From NCBI GenBank assembly GCA_963928055.1, contig CAWVDN010000001.1, positions 434,001 to 498,000 on the forward strand: 64,000 bases of DNA. Direction: 5' to 3'. The translations under genes and the position numbers were made by a program. Below the pieces are notes generated by a model, which ran no database searches, was not told the DNA's origin, and saw only the letters and a list, made by a program, of their open reading frames with translations. Positions 26,238 through 35,425 of this stretch are shown piece after piece (the stretch's first letter is position 1; each line of letters starts with the position of its first letter). This DNA is from Scatomonas sp963928055. GTDB taxonomy: Bacteria > Bacillota > Clostridia > Lachnospirales > Lachnospiraceae.

Positions 26238-27743
26238 TTAATTCAGTTCGATTTCCATGAGATCCTTCGGCGGTATTTTTCTGGAAGAATTCTCCTTAAA
26301 CTTTTTCAGCGCCGCCTGGGCGTTTTTGATAGGAATGTTGGTGCCCGCTCCCGCCACGCAGCCACCGGGGCAGCCCATGCCCTCGATCAGACAGCCCTGC
26401 ATTTTTCCGGCCTTGGCCAGGGTCAGGATCTTTTTGCACTCCGACAGTCCCTCCGCGTGTTCGATATGCACCGGAACTTCCGGATAGTATTCCTTCAAAC
26501 ACTTTTCAATCGCCTCGGCCACGCCTCCCGCCACGGCGTACCCTCTGCCGGCGGCAGTGGCGTTATGGAAAGAGGAGCCCCCCTCTATCTTCTCGGGATC
26601 AATATTTCTGGCGTCAAACATGCCCTGGAGTTCTTCAAAGGTGATGACAAAGTCCACATCGCTGCGGACGTCCGTCCGGGAAGCTTCCAGTTTTTTGGAG
26701 GCGCAGGGCCCCAGGAAGACTACGTGGGCGTCCGGATGCTCTTTTTTAATGCTCCGGGCAGTGGCAACCATGGGCGTCAGCTCCCGGGACACGCTGTCCA
26801 CCAGGTCCGGAAAATAATTTCTGGCCAGAGCCGCCCAGGAGGGACAGCAGGAGGTCAGGAGAAAGGGGAGTTCCCCCGTCGCCACCTTCTCCGCGTAATG
26901 GCGGGCTTCCGCCACCGCGCCGATATCCGCGCCCAGAGCCACCTCGTAAACCTCTGAAAATCCCAGGGCCAGCAGCGCGGCTTTCAGTTTCTGCGGGGTG
27001 ACCTGGGGACCAAACTGTCCGATAAAGGCCGGAGCCACCTCCGCAATGATCTCCTGTCCCTCCCGCAGGGCCCGGGAAAGCTGAAAGATCTGGGATTTGT
27101 CGGAAATCGCTCCGAAGGGACAGCTTACCATGCACATGCCGCAGGATACGCATTTCTCCGGATTGATGACAGCTCTGCCCTGCCCGTCGCTCTCAATGGC
27201 GTTGACGCCGCAGGCCCTGGCGCAGGGACGTTCCATGTGAGAGATGGCGTCATAGGGGCAGACCGCCTTGCACTTTCCGCAGCGGATACATTTTTCCTGA
27301 TCGATGATCGATTTCCCCTTTTTGATGGTGATCGCCCCTTTCGGGCAGACCTGCCGGCAGGGATGGGCCACGCAGCCCCGGCACATGTCGCTGACCATAT
27401 ACATATTCGGTTCGCAGGCGTCGCAGGCGGAGGGGATCACCTGCATCAACGGAGGCTCGTAATATTTTTCATCGATATTGCTGGCTTCCATCCCCGCCGT
27501 AATGTGCACCGCCTGATTTTCCGGCCGCAGGGACATGCCCATGGCCAGGCGGACCCGCTCGCTGGCCACCGCCCGCTCCCGGTAAATGCTCTCCCGATAG
27601 GTGGCTCTTTCTTTTACGATCTCATAAGGGATCGCCTCGATCCTGTCCTGGAAATTTTCCTCCGTGGACTCAAAAGCAACTTTTGAGATTTCCTTAAAAA
27701 CCTCTCTCCGGATCTTTTTGACCGGCGTGTCGACTCCTCTCAT
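26238..27743 (-). CDS. [FeFe]-hydrogenase, group B type
   Basis: Monomeric hydrogenase-like protein of 501 residues. Fe-S clusters are carried by CDAC..CRGCVAHPC (107-129), CIRCGKCKAVCP (152-163) and CVSCGMCMVSCP (198-209). The H-cluster motifs are TSCCPSW (297-303), GPCASKKLE (345-353) and EGMGCPGGCVAGAGT (454-468); the GPC and VAGAG variants are those of group B enzymes, not of group A. The reaction is presumed to be ferredoxin-linked H2 production. It is a separate unit from the A-type pair, with its own terminator; no clear promoter is visible and read-through from oadB is possible. Confidence 0.9.
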   Translation of the reverse strand: MRGVDTPVKKIRREVFKEISKVAFESTEENFQDRIEAIPYEIVKERATYRESIYRERAVASERVRLAMGMSLRPENQAVHITAGMEASNIDEKYYEPPLMQVIPSACDACEPNMYMVSDMCRGCVAHPCRQVCPKGAITIKKGKSIIDQEKCIRCGKCKAVCPYDAISHMERPCARACGVNAIESDGQGRAVINPEKCVSCGMCMVSCPFGAISDKSQIFQLSRALREGQEIIAEVAPAFIGQFGPQVTPQKLKAALLALGFSEVYEVALGADIGAVAEARHYAEKVATGELPFLLTSCCPSWAALARNYFPDLVDSVSRELTPMVATARSIKKEHPDAHVVFLGPCASKKLEASRTDVRSDVDFVITFEELQGMFDARNIDPEKIEGGSSFHNATAAGRGYAVAGGVAEAIEKCLKEYYPEVPVHIEHAEGLSECKKILTLAKAGKMQGCLIEGMGCPGGCVAGAGTNIPIKNAQAALKKFKENSSRKIPPKDLMEIELN

Positions 27744-27808
27744 GTTTTGTACCCATTCCTTTCTCCATACTCTTTTCTGATTCAGCTCTTCCTCTTTGCT
27801 TCTTTAAC

Positions 27809-27846
27809 AAAAAAGGGCGGAAGAATTCTGCTCCTCCGCTCTTTTT
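27809..27846 (-). terminator. Terminator after the oadB/small protein pair
   Basis: GAGCGGAGGA and TTCTTCCGCCC arms with a six-T tail on the minus strand, 10 bases beyond the stop of the small gene. Confidence 0.75.
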
Positions 27847-27855
27847 CATTTCTCT

Positions 27856-27984
27856 TTATTTCTTTTTTCCAAGCCTTCCCATGATCCACACGCAGGCCAT
27901 GATGATAACGATGGTCACGAAAATTCCGCCCATTCCCTGACCCATGATTTCGAAGGCGTGTTCGATATTCTCTAATCTATCCAT
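27856..27984 (-). CDS. 42-residue membrane protein resembling the OadG transmembrane segment
   Basis: Single-span protein: a short amphipathic head (MDRLENIEHAFEIMGQGMG), a hydrophobic span (GIFVTIVIIMACVWIM) and a basic tail (GRLGKKK). AAGGAGG stands 5 bases before its ATG, a strong site. The GMG-x-hydrophobic pattern is that of the gamma subunit (OadG) of sodium-pumping decarboxylases, but the usual Pro-rich tail is absent. It lies 9 bases after oadB. Probably a small accessory subunit of the pump; too short to be sure. Confidence 0.7.
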   Translation of the reverse strand: MDRLENIEHAFEIMGQGMGGIFVTIVIIMACVWIMGRLGKKK

Positions 27985-27993
27985 AGGACCTCC

Positions 27994-29130
27994 TTATAAG
28001 AACTGGCTGACCAGGTTGATGACCAGGCCGCCGGCGATGACCGATGCGATCTGTCCGGATACATTGGCGCCTGCCGCATGCATCAGGATGATGTTGCTGG
28101 GATCTTCCTTCATGGCCATTTTCTGAATCACCCGGGAAGACATGGGGAAGGCCGAGATGCCGGCGCCGCCCACCATGGGGTTGATCTTTTTCTTAAGAAA
28201 CAGGTTCAGGAACTTGGCCAGCAGCACGCCGCCGATGGTGTCCATCACAAAGGCGAAGAGACCGATCACCAGGATCATCAGCGTCTCCGGGCGGACAAAC
28301 TTATCCGCCACCATACTGAAGGAAATGGTGATTCCCAGCAGCAGCGTAATGAGGTTTGCCAGATTGTTCTGAGCCGTATCGGAAAGTGTCTGCAGGACAC
28401 CGCATTCCCGGATCAGATTTCCGAACATCAGGAAGCCTACCAGCGCCACAGACTGGGGAGCTACAAATCCAACGATCATGGTTACCGCGATGGGGAAGGC
28501 GATCCTCATGGGCTTGGACACGGATTTGGGATTGTACTCCATATGGATCCGGCGCTCTTTCTTGGTGGTGACCAGCTTAATGGCAAAGGGCTGCACAATG
28601 GGCACCAGCGCCATATAGGAATATGCCGCTACCGCGATCGCTCCCACATACTGGGATCCGAGCATCTGGGATACCAGGATCGAGGTGGGGCCGTCCGCCG
28701 CGCCGATGATGCCGATGGACGCCGCGTCGGTGAGGTTGAAGCCCAGAGCCGCTGCCAGGGCAATGGCGGCAAAAATGCCGAACTGAGCGCCTGCGCCGAA
28801 CAGGAACATGATGGGATTGGACAGCAGCGGTCCGAAATCGATCATGGCTCCGATACCGATAAACAGCAGGATCGGCATAACCTCAGACGCCTCGATCCCT
28901 ACATTGTAGAGCCATTCTATGATACCGGGAGTGTCGCCCACTCCCTGCAGGACCTGGTCGATCACGCCTGACAGCGGCAGGTTTACCAGGATCGCTCCAA
29001 ATCCCATGGGCAGCAGCAGGGAAGGCTCGTACTCCTTCTTAATGGCCAGCCAGATCAGAAGGATTCCGATCAGGTACATGACGCCCTGCTGCCAGGTCAC
29101 ATTGCGAAACCCGTCAATTAAAAAATCCAT
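27994..29130 (-). CDS. Sodium ion-translocating decarboxylase beta subunit (OadB/GcdB family)
   Basis: Polytopic membrane carboxyltransferase-coupled Na+ pump subunit. The 378-residue protein has about ten hydrophobic spans and the family signatures IGIGAMIDFGPLLSNP near residue 95, GIIGAADGPTSILVSQ near 140 (sodium-path Asp) and MVGGAGISAFPMSSRV near 320. No alpha (carboxytransferase), biotin carrier or decarboxylase gene is in the window, so the soluble partner must be encoded elsewhere. Own promoter upstream; followed by the 42-residue gene. Confidence 0.9.
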   Translation of the reverse strand: MDFLIDGFRNVTWQQGVMYLIGILLIWLAIKKEYEPSLLLPMGFGAILVNLPLSGVIDQVLQGVGDTPGIIEWLYNVGIEASEVMPILLFIGIGAMIDFGPLLSNPIMFLFGAGAQFGIFAAIALAAALGFNLTDAASIGIIGAADGPTSILVSQMLGSQYVGAIAVAAYSYMALVPIVQPFAIKLVTTKKERRIHMEYNPKSVSKPMRIAFPIAVTMIVGFVAPQSVALVGFLMFGNLIRECGVLQTLSDTAQNNLANLITLLLGITISFSMVADKFVRPETLMILVIGLFAFVMDTIGGVLLAKFLNLFLKKKINPMVGGAGISAFPMSSRVIQKMAMKEDPSNIILMHAAGANVSGQIASVIAGGLVINLVSQFL

Positions 29131-29193
29131 TCACTTTTCCTCCAGGGTATTTTCTTTTTCTTTCCTTCCGCGAAAAACCGCAGATACGGTTTG

Positions 29194-29223
29194 ATTATAA
29201 TTCATAGCCAGCCGGCGTGTCAA
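29194..29223 (-). promoter_or_regulatory. Promoter of oadB and the small membrane protein
   Basis: TTGACA (29218-29223), 18 bases, TATAAT (29194-29199). Confidence 0.75.
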
Positions 29224-29254
29224 GGCCGGTTCCGGCAAATCCGGCAGGTTCCTG

Positions 29255-29581
29255 TCAATCCAGCAGGATCAGCGCCATAAACACCAGATCCTCCCCGCCT
29301 GTGTTGGCCAGCCCGTGGCTGTGCCCGTCGGGAGTCACCGTCACATCCCCCGCTTTTACCGGACGTTTTACTCCGTCGTCGCTGTACTCTCCCTGTCCCC
29401 GGAGAATGTAGTACGTCTCGCATTCTCCCCGATGTTCGTGGACGCCCAGAGAACACCCGGGTTCCAGTGTCACCTCCGCGTACATTCTGCACTTTTCCCC
29501 CAGCTGCTCCTGCTCCAGGATGTCCTTGATCAGAACATGGCCTTCTCCTCCGGCCATTTTTTCCACTCTTCTTACTTTCAT
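29255..29581 (-). CDS. Small cupin-domain protein
   Basis: Single-domain cupin of 108 residues. Metal-binding pattern is visible: GVHEHRGECETYYILRGQG (H, H, E in motif 1) and PDGHSHGLANTG (H in motif 2). AAGGAG lies 9 bases before the ATG at 29581. Placed 20 bases downstream of tcdA, so probably co-transcribed. The substrate is unknown; cupins of this size range from sugar isomerases to regulators. Confidence 0.8.
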   Translation of the reverse strand: MKVRRVEKMAGGEGHVLIKDILEQEQLGEKCRMYAEVTLEPGCSLGVHEHRGECETYYILRGQGEYSDDGVKRPVKAGDVTVTPDGHSHGLANTGGEDLVFMALILLD

Positions 29582-29601
29582 ACGGTTATTCTCCTTCTTT
29601 C

Positions 29602-30318
29602 TTATTCTGTGATCCCCGCCAGATCCCTCACCACCTGGCCTGCCAGGATCAATCCCGCCGCCGGAGGCACAAAAGCTGTGCTCCCCGGCACCGGCCTGCT
29701 CTCCTCCCCGCTGCCGGAGGCCGGCTTCAGAGGTTCTTCCTCGGAATACACCACCTTCACTCCGGTGATCCCCAGTTTCCTCAGTTCCCTGCGCATGACT
29801 CTTGCCAGAGGACACACGGATGTTTTTTCGATGTCCGCGATCCGAAAGCCTTCGGGGTGCAGCTTGTTTCCCGCTCCCATGGCGCTGATCACCGGAACAC
29901 CGGCCTCCCGGGCCCTGCGGATGATCAGCAGTTTTGCCGTCACGTTATCTACGGCATCCACTACGTACTGGTATTCCCTGAAATCAAATTCCCCTTCCGT
30001 TTCCGGCAGGAAAAAGCACTTCCTTGCCTCCACCCGGATCCGGGGATTGATATCCAGAGCCCGCTCCTTCATCACATCCACTTTATAGCGCCCCAGGGTG
30101 CTGTGAAGGGCTGCCGCCTGCCGGTTGATATTGGAGACGGAAACGGTATCGTAGTCTACAAGGACCAGAGACCCGATGCCGCTCCGGGCCAGTGCCTCCG
30201 CCGCGTGGCCGCCTACGCCTCCGATGCCGAAAACCGCCACTTTCGCCTTTTCAAGCCGCTCCATGGCTTCCTGCCCCAGCAGCCGCTCCGTTCTGGAAAA
30301 CTCCTCTCTGTCCCGCAT
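29602..30318 (-). CDS. tcdA: tRNA threonylcarbamoyladenosine dehydratase (TcdA/CsdL, ThiF family)
   Basis: ATP-dependent E1-like enzyme that cyclises t6A37 to ct6A in tRNAs. The 238-residue protein has the nucleotide site VAVFGIGGVGGHAAEALARSG near residue 30, DYDTVSVSNINRQ near 56 and DAVDNVTAKL near 120. Length and motifs match TcdA rather than ThiF or MoeB (no ThiS/MoaD partner and no C-terminal zinc-finger pair). Promoter upstream, cupin gene downstream. Confidence 0.88.
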   Translation of the reverse strand: MRDREEFSRTERLLGQEAMERLEKAKVAVFGIGGVGGHAAEALARSGIGSLVLVDYDTVSVSNINRQAAALHSTLGRYKVDVMKERALDINPRIRVEARKCFFLPETEGEFDFREYQYVVDAVDNVTAKLLIIRRAREAGVPVISAMGAGNKLHPEGFRIADIEKTSVCPLARVMRRELRKLGITGVKVVYSEEEPLKPASGSGEESRPVPGSTAFVPPAAGLILAGQVVRDLAGITE

Positions 30319-30355
30319 AAACCTCTGCCTCCTGCCCTTCCACGATATCTTTTAC

Positions 30356-30384
30356 ATCATACCACAGGCAGTTCGGCAAGGCAA
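30356..30384 (-). promoter_or_regulatory. Promoter of tcdA and the cupin gene
   Basis: TTGCCT (30379-30384), 17 bases, TATGAT (30356-30361). Confidence 0.6.
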
Positions 30385-30515
30385 CCGGTGTCAAAATACT
30401 TCTTCTTTATAAAATTTTAACTTTTGCTTTGCATTTGTAACATATTAAACAGTTTCTTTTTTTTCAAAAATGTATTATGATAATAATTATTATTTAACCT
30501 AAAGGCGGTGTTTTT

Positions 30516-30761
30516 ATGGACCGAAAACGCCAGCAAGCACTCCGTATGCTTGGCATCACCATTTCCTACTACAGACGCGCCAAGGGCTACACCCAGGCGC
30601 AGCTTGCCAAAGAGATCCATGTCAGCCGGACACACATCAGCAATATCGAAGCACCCAACGCCAAAACTTCCGTATCTATCACCCTTCTTATGGATATTGC
30701 CGACGCCCTTGACATTCCTCTTACCTATTTATTTGATTTTCACGACCAAATTCCAGATTGA
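30516..30761 (+). CDS. Small XRE-family helix-turn-helix regulator
   Basis: 81-residue stand-alone HTH_3 protein. The motif YTQAQLAKEIHVSRTHISNIEAP at residues 25-47 is a classic Cro/CI helix-turn-helix, followed by LMDIADALDIPLTYLFDF. AAAGGCGG lies 7 bases before the ATG. The upstream 100 bases are very AT-rich, a likely promoter region. It precedes the PHP gene by 27 bases and may be co-transcribed; the target is unknown. Confidence 0.85.
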   Translation: MDRKRQQALRMLGITISYYRRAKGYTQAQLAKEIHVSRTHISNIEAPNAKTSVSITLLMDIADALDIPLTYLFDFHDQIPD

Positions 30762-30788
30762 TGCAGAAAGAAATGTGAGGACAGAAGA

Positions 30789-31631
30789 ATGGAAGACCGA
30801 ATCGATTTGCATGTTCACTCTGACTGTTCCGACGGTACTTTTACCCCGGAAGAGCTGGTTTCTTACGCCTTGAAAAAAGGACTGCGGGCCTTCGCCCTGA
30901 CAGACCACGACACGGTGGAGGGTGTCCGAAAGGCCCAGAGGGCGGCGGAGGGCACTCCCCTCACGGTGATCCCGGGAGTGGAGCTTTCCTCCGATTATAA
31001 AGGCCGGGACATCCATGTGCTGGGCCTGGGAATCAACCCGGAGGATCCCCGCTTTCTCGGTTATCTGGCGGATTTCCGCCGGGCCCGGGATGTCCGCAAC
31101 GAAAAAATGCTGGCAAAGCTTCGGGAGCACGGCGTGGAGATCAGCGCCGAAAAGATGGCGGCGGCCTTTCCGGATTGTGTCTGGACCCGGGCCCACTTTG
31201 CCCGCTATCTCCTGGATCACGGCTATGTCCGGGATATGCAGGAGGGCTTCGCCAGATACGTGGGGGACGACGCCCCCTGTTTTGTTCCCAAGGAGCAGAT
31301 CTCTCCCTTCCGGGCGGTAAAACTGCTGCTGGAAAACGGAGCCCATCCCGTGCTGGCCCATCCCCTTCTGTATCATCTGAGTTCTTCTCAGCTGGAGGAG
31401 CTGGTGGCAGGGCTTAAGGACTGCGGACTGCAGGGGCTGGAGGCTGTCTATTCCACCAACCGCTTTTCCGATGAATCCTCCATGAAGCAGCTGGCCCGGC
31501 GTCACGGCCTCTGCGTCACCGGCGGATCAGATTTTCACGGTTCCAATAAACCGGACATCGATCTCGGCACAGGAAAGGGAAATCTGCACATTCCCTGGTC
31601 CCTGTGGGAAAATTTAAGAGGATGCGGCTGA
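30789..31631 (+). CDS. PHP-domain phosphatase (3',5'-nucleoside bisphosphate phosphatase type)
   Basis: Metal-dependent phosphoesterase of 280 residues. Metal-binding motifs are in order: DLHVHSDCSDG (6-16), LTDHDT (37-42), PGVELS (62-67), IHVLGLGI (75-82), VLAHPLL (near 197) and GGSDFHG (near 252). This arrangement is that of YciV/RnmA-type PHP enzymes, which hydrolyse pAp and short 5' RNA ends. AGGACAGAAG lies before the ATG. It ends in a terminator shared with the convergent ppk1 gene. Confidence 0.85.
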   Translation: MEDRIDLHVHSDCSDGTFTPEELVSYALKKGLRAFALTDHDTVEGVRKAQRAAEGTPLTVIPGVELSSDYKGRDIHVLGLGINPEDPRFLGYLADFRRARDVRNEKMLAKLREHGVEISAEKMAAAFPDCVWTRAHFARYLLDHGYVRDMQEGFARYVGDDAPCFVPKEQISPFRAVKLLLENGAHPVLAHPLLYHLSSSQLEELVAGLKDCGLQGLEAVYSTNRFSDESSMKQLARRHGLCVTGGSDFHGSNKPDIDLGTGKGNLHIPWSLWENLRGCG

Positions 31632-31648
31632 TGGTCCGCATCCTCTTT
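31616..31648. terminator. Bidirectional terminator between the PHP gene and ppk1
   Basis: AAGAGGATGCGG and CCGCATCCTCTTT arms; overlaps the PHP stop codon and lies 11 bases beyond the ppk1 stop. Confidence 0.75.
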
Positions 31649-31658
31649 CTATGTTTCC

Positions 31659-33824
31659 TTAATCGCTGACCGGCTCTGCCGGGATAAATACCCGCTTATC
31701 CGGCGACGCTTTCTTCTCCGCCGCCCTGGCCGCTGCCTCCTGGCAGAAATAATCCTGAGCGCAGATAGGCGTCCTGCCTCGGCGGTCCGGTTTCTCATAG
31801 GTGCCGTCAGGCTGCAGGACATGGGCCTTCATATTGTCCTCCAGCTGTACTTTCAGGATATTCATCACTTCTTTTTTGATATCCGGGTCTTCCACCGGGA
31901 ATACGATCTCCACCCGCTTGTCCAGATTTCTGGGCATCCAGTCGGCGCTTCCCATGTATACCTCTTCATTCCCGTTGCTGTAGAAATAAAAGATCCGGGC
32001 ATGTTCCAGGAAATTGCCCACGATGGAGCGCACAGTGATATTTTCGCTGACCCCGGGGATCCCGGTGACCAGACAGCAGATGCCCCGGACCACCAGGTCG
32101 ATCTTTACTCCTGCCGCGGAAGCGCTGTAGAGAGCGGCGATGATCTCCTGATCGCAGAGGGAATTGACCTTGGCCGCGATCCTGGCCTCCTGTCCGTTTC
32201 TGGCGTGCTCTTCCTCCATGCGGATCATATGCAGGAACCGGTTCCGCATCCAGATCGGCGCCACCACCAGTTTATTCCAGGTGCTGGGTTCGGAGTAACC
32301 GGACAGCATGTTGAAGACAGCCGTAGCGTCCTCCCCGATCTTGGCGTCACAGGTAAGGATCCCGCAGTCTGTGTACTGCTTGGCGGTAGAATCGTTATAG
32401 TTTCCGGTGCCCAGATGGACATACCGGCGGATCCCCTCCTCTTCCCTGCGGACCACCAGCGTGATCTTGCTGTGGACCTTCAGGCCCAGCAGGCCGTAGA
32501 TTACATGACAGCCGGCTTTCTCCAGCATCTTGGCCCAGACGATATTGTTCTCCTCGTCAAACCGCGCTTTCAGTTCCACCAGTACGGAAACCTGCTTGCC
32601 GTTTTCCGCCGCCTGCGCCAGCGCCGCGATAATGGGGGAATTGCCGCTGACCCGGTACAGGGTCTGCTTGATGGCCAGCACCTGGGGATCTTTCGCCGCC
32701 TGGCGGACAAAATCCACCACGGGATCAAAGCTCATGTAGGGATGATGGAGCAGAATGTCTTTTTTCCGGATATTTGTAAAAATATCATCCTCATTCTGCA
32801 GAGCCGGCACCGGAGCCGGGATATACTTTGGCACCTTGTAGGCGTCATAGCCCTTCAGCCCGTACAGCTTCATCAGAAACGTCAGATCCAGGGGCCCCGG
32901 GATGTAGAACAGATCTTCTTCCTTGATATTAAATTCGCTCTTCAGGATCTTCAGCAGCCGCTTGTCGATCTTATCCTCCACTTCCAGGCGGATCACCTCG
33001 CCCCACTGGCGTTTTTTCAGCTGCTTCTGGATCTCGATGAGCAGATCCGCGGCCTCATCCTCGTCAATGGTCAGATCCGCGTTCCGCATGATCCGGTAAG
33101 GATGGGCGCAGACGACATTGTAGCTTAAAAACAGCTTGCCGATGTTCCGCTCGATGATCTCCTCCAGAAGGATCAGGGAGTGGGCGCCGTCCGGACCTGC
33201 CGGAAGCTGCACGAACCTGGGAAGCACCGCCGGCACCTGGACCGTGGCGAATTCCAGCGTCTCCTTGGATTTCTTTCCCTCTTTTCCCTCTTTTTCCTTT
33301 TTTTCTTCCTTCTTGGAGATCAGGGCTCCGATGTTCAGGGTCTTGTTCCGGATCAGCGGGAAAGGCCGGGAGGAGTCCATGGCCATGGGCGTCAGAACGG
33401 GATAGACATTTTCCTCAAAATATTCGTCCACGTAGGCGGCCTGTTCCGGGGTCAGTTCCTCGTGCGCGCTTACGATATGAAGCTGGATATGCTTCAGCGC
33501 CGGCAGCAGGGACCGGTTGTAGGTCCTGTACTGCTGGGCCACCAGCTCATGGGTGCTGACGGATATGGCCTTCAGCTGCTCCTTGGGAGTCATGCCCGCG
33601 ATATCGGGTTTTGTGTACTCCGTATGCACCATATCTTTCAGGGAGGCCACCCGGATCATGTAAAACTCATCCAGGTTCGAGGCCGTGATGCTCAAAAATT
33701 TCAGCCGTTCAAAGAGCGGGTTATTTTTATCCCGGGCCTCGCCCAGAACTCTCTCATCGAAACTGATCCAGGAAAGTTCCCGGTTTCTGTAATATTCCGG
33801 TTTCATAAATGCTGCATAATCCAT
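31659..33824 (-). CDS. ppk1: Polyphosphate kinase 1
   Basis: Makes polyphosphate from ATP at the membrane. The 721-residue protein has all four PPK1 regions: N-terminal RELSWISFDERVL (residues 13-26), the middle domain, and the C-terminal pair with the phosphorylated histidine in GLKVHSKITLVVRR (near 432) and the second in a DWMPRNLDKRVEI segment near 590. A Lys/Glu-rich insert (KKEEKKEKEGKEGKKSK) near residue 170 is unusual but not disruptive. 13 bases downstream of ppx, so polyphosphate synthesis and breakdown are co-encoded. Confidence 0.95.
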   Translation of the reverse strand: MDYAAFMKPEYYRNRELSWISFDERVLGEARDKNNPLFERLKFLSITASNLDEFYMIRVASLKDMVHTEYTKPDIAGMTPKEQLKAISVSTHELVAQQYRTYNRSLLPALKHIQLHIVSAHEELTPEQAAYVDEYFEENVYPVLTPMAMDSSRPFPLIRNKTLNIGALISKKEEKKEKEGKEGKKSKETLEFATVQVPAVLPRFVQLPAGPDGAHSLILLEEIIERNIGKLFLSYNVVCAHPYRIMRNADLTIDEDEAADLLIEIQKQLKKRQWGEVIRLEVEDKIDKRLLKILKSEFNIKEEDLFYIPGPLDLTFLMKLYGLKGYDAYKVPKYIPAPVPALQNEDDIFTNIRKKDILLHHPYMSFDPVVDFVRQAAKDPQVLAIKQTLYRVSGNSPIIAALAQAAENGKQVSVLVELKARFDEENNIVWAKMLEKAGCHVIYGLLGLKVHSKITLVVRREEEGIRRYVHLGTGNYNDSTAKQYTDCGILTCDAKIGEDATAVFNMLSGYSEPSTWNKLVVAPIWMRNRFLHMIRMEEEHARNGQEARIAAKVNSLCDQEIIAALYSASAAGVKIDLVVRGICCLVTGIPGVSENITVRSIVGNFLEHARIFYFYSNGNEEVYMGSADWMPRNLDKRVEIVFPVEDPDIKKEVMNILKVQLEDNMKAHVLQPDGTYEKPDRRGRTPICAQDYFCQEAAARAAEKKASPDKRVFIPAEPVSD

Positions 33825-33837
33825 GTGTCCCCACCTC

Positions 33838-35379
33838 CTATATCTGTCTTCTGATCTTGACCACCGGCTTCACGCTGAATACCTCGTAGAAGAAATCGGC
33901 TTTATCCTCCAGCAGTCCCTGTTCCAGAGTAAAATCCCGGTTGACTTCCAGGGAAAGCCGCAGTTCCTGCTCCTTCAGCACTGCCCGCACGGACTGGATC
34001 TTCTGCATATGGCTCCTGTCCATGGCGTTGGCGTACCGCAGGATAGCTGTAAGCTCCGCCACCAGCAGATACTGTTTTTCATCGATGTTGATCTCCTGCG
34101 CCAGCTCCTCAAAGGAGGGCATGGGCTTGGTGTTGTACCTGGCGATCAGGGCGATGGTCTCTCTCTCCTCATGGGACAGCCCGATGATCTCATTGCTCAT
34201 AATGATATTGTAGGAGCTTTCCGCCACGGCGTTCATGCTGATATATTTTCCTACATCGTGGAGCATGACGGCGATCCGCAGCAGCAGCCTCTCCCGCTCT
34301 CCCAGTCCGTAGACCCGTTTCATGGCGTCAAAGACAGCCATGGAGGTCATTTCCATATTCTGAATGTGGGGCCGGTTCACCGCGTATCTCTTGCCGATAT
34401 TCTTGGCCGCCATGATGATGTCGTTTTCAAAATCGTGTTTTACCTTCAGGAGCTTCTTCTGTTCCGCGTACTCGTAAGCCAGGCCTCTGGCCAGATGGGT
34501 TCCCGGCGTCCAGATCATGGCGGCGTCCATCTCCTCGATCAGCCGGTGATAGATAATGGCCGAGGGACGCAGCAGGGACGCGTATTCCACCGGGACATCC
34601 AAGTTCACCGCCAGCTCCATATTGGAATGGCTCACGATATTCTGATACCAGGCCTCGAAGTCTTTCCGGGAAATGGTCCGGCTGGCTTTATCCTCCGTAT
34701 GCCGGAATACGGTATCCGTAATAAAGTCTCCGATGAGCATGATATTCTCGATCTTGCGGTCCTTCAGATACATCCGTTTGAAGCTGATGATCTCGTTCTG
34801 CAGCAGTTCCTCCGCCAGGCGCTCATAGTTGGCGGTGTTGTTTTTCAGAGGCTGCAGCCGCTCCCGGATCCGCAGGTTGCCCATGCGGATATTCTGGGTA
34901 GTGACCAGCGCGTCCTTGTCAAACAGAGAGATCTGGATACTGCCGCCGTCCACATCTACCACCGCCGTGCCCTTTTCGATCATTTTGTTGAAACGGCTCT
35001 CGATGGAGGCGATGGCCTTGTAGCTTAAGAATCTCTGCTCGGAATTGCTGAGCACCTCCACCTGCAGGCCTGTAGCCTGGCGGATCTTTCCCAGCACGAA
35101 CAGGGCGTTCTCCGCCTCCCGCAGGGCGCTGGTGGCAATGGCCCGGTAATTTTCCACTTTGTAGCCGTCCATAATGCGCACAAAATCCTTCAGCACCGTA
35201 CAGAGTTCTTCCTCCATGGCAGGGCCCAGCTTGCCGTGGGTATAGGTGTCCGTGCCCAGTTCCAGACGATGGCGGACGGTATCAATGCTTTTAATGCCGG
35301 ATTTCTTTGATATCTCAAAAATCTCCAGAGTGACATCGTAGGTTCCGATATCAATGGTTCCAAATGTTGCTGGCTGCAT
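33838..35379 (-). CDS. ppx: Exopolyphosphatase, Ppx/GppA family with C-terminal HD domain
   Basis: Hydrolyses polyphosphate (or pppGpp) from the end. The 513-residue protein starts FGTIDIGTYDVTLEIFEI, the actin-like nucleotide/phosphate loop, and has VVDVDGGSIQISLFD near residue 140. The C-terminal half holds an HD-type segment (AVMLHDVGKYISMNA near 370). The operon partner is ppk1. It is slightly divergent from E. coli Ppx, so GppA activity is possible. Confidence 0.9.
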   Translation of the reverse strand: MQPATFGTIDIGTYDVTLEIFEISKKSGIKSIDTVRHRLELGTDTYTHGKLGPAMEEELCTVLKDFVRIMDGYKVENYRAIATSALREAENALFVLGKIRQATGLQVEVLSNSEQRFLSYKAIASIESRFNKMIEKGTAVVDVDGGSIQISLFDKDALVTTQNIRMGNLRIRERLQPLKNNTANYERLAEELLQNEIISFKRMYLKDRKIENIMLIGDFITDTVFRHTEDKASRTISRKDFEAWYQNIVSHSNMELAVNLDVPVEYASLLRPSAIIYHRLIEEMDAAMIWTPGTHLARGLAYEYAEQKKLLKVKHDFENDIIMAAKNIGKRYAVNRPHIQNMEMTSMAVFDAMKRVYGLGERERLLLRIAVMLHDVGKYISMNAVAESSYNIIMSNEIIGLSHEERETIALIARYNTKPMPSFEELAQEINIDEKQYLLVAELTAILRYANAMDRSHMQKIQSVRAVLKEQELRLSLEVNRDFTLEQGLLEDKADFFYEVFSVKPVVKIRRQI

Positions 35380-35425
35380 ACGTGCCTCCTTCCTGATTCT
35401 TTCTTTTGTCCGGACCGGATCTTTT

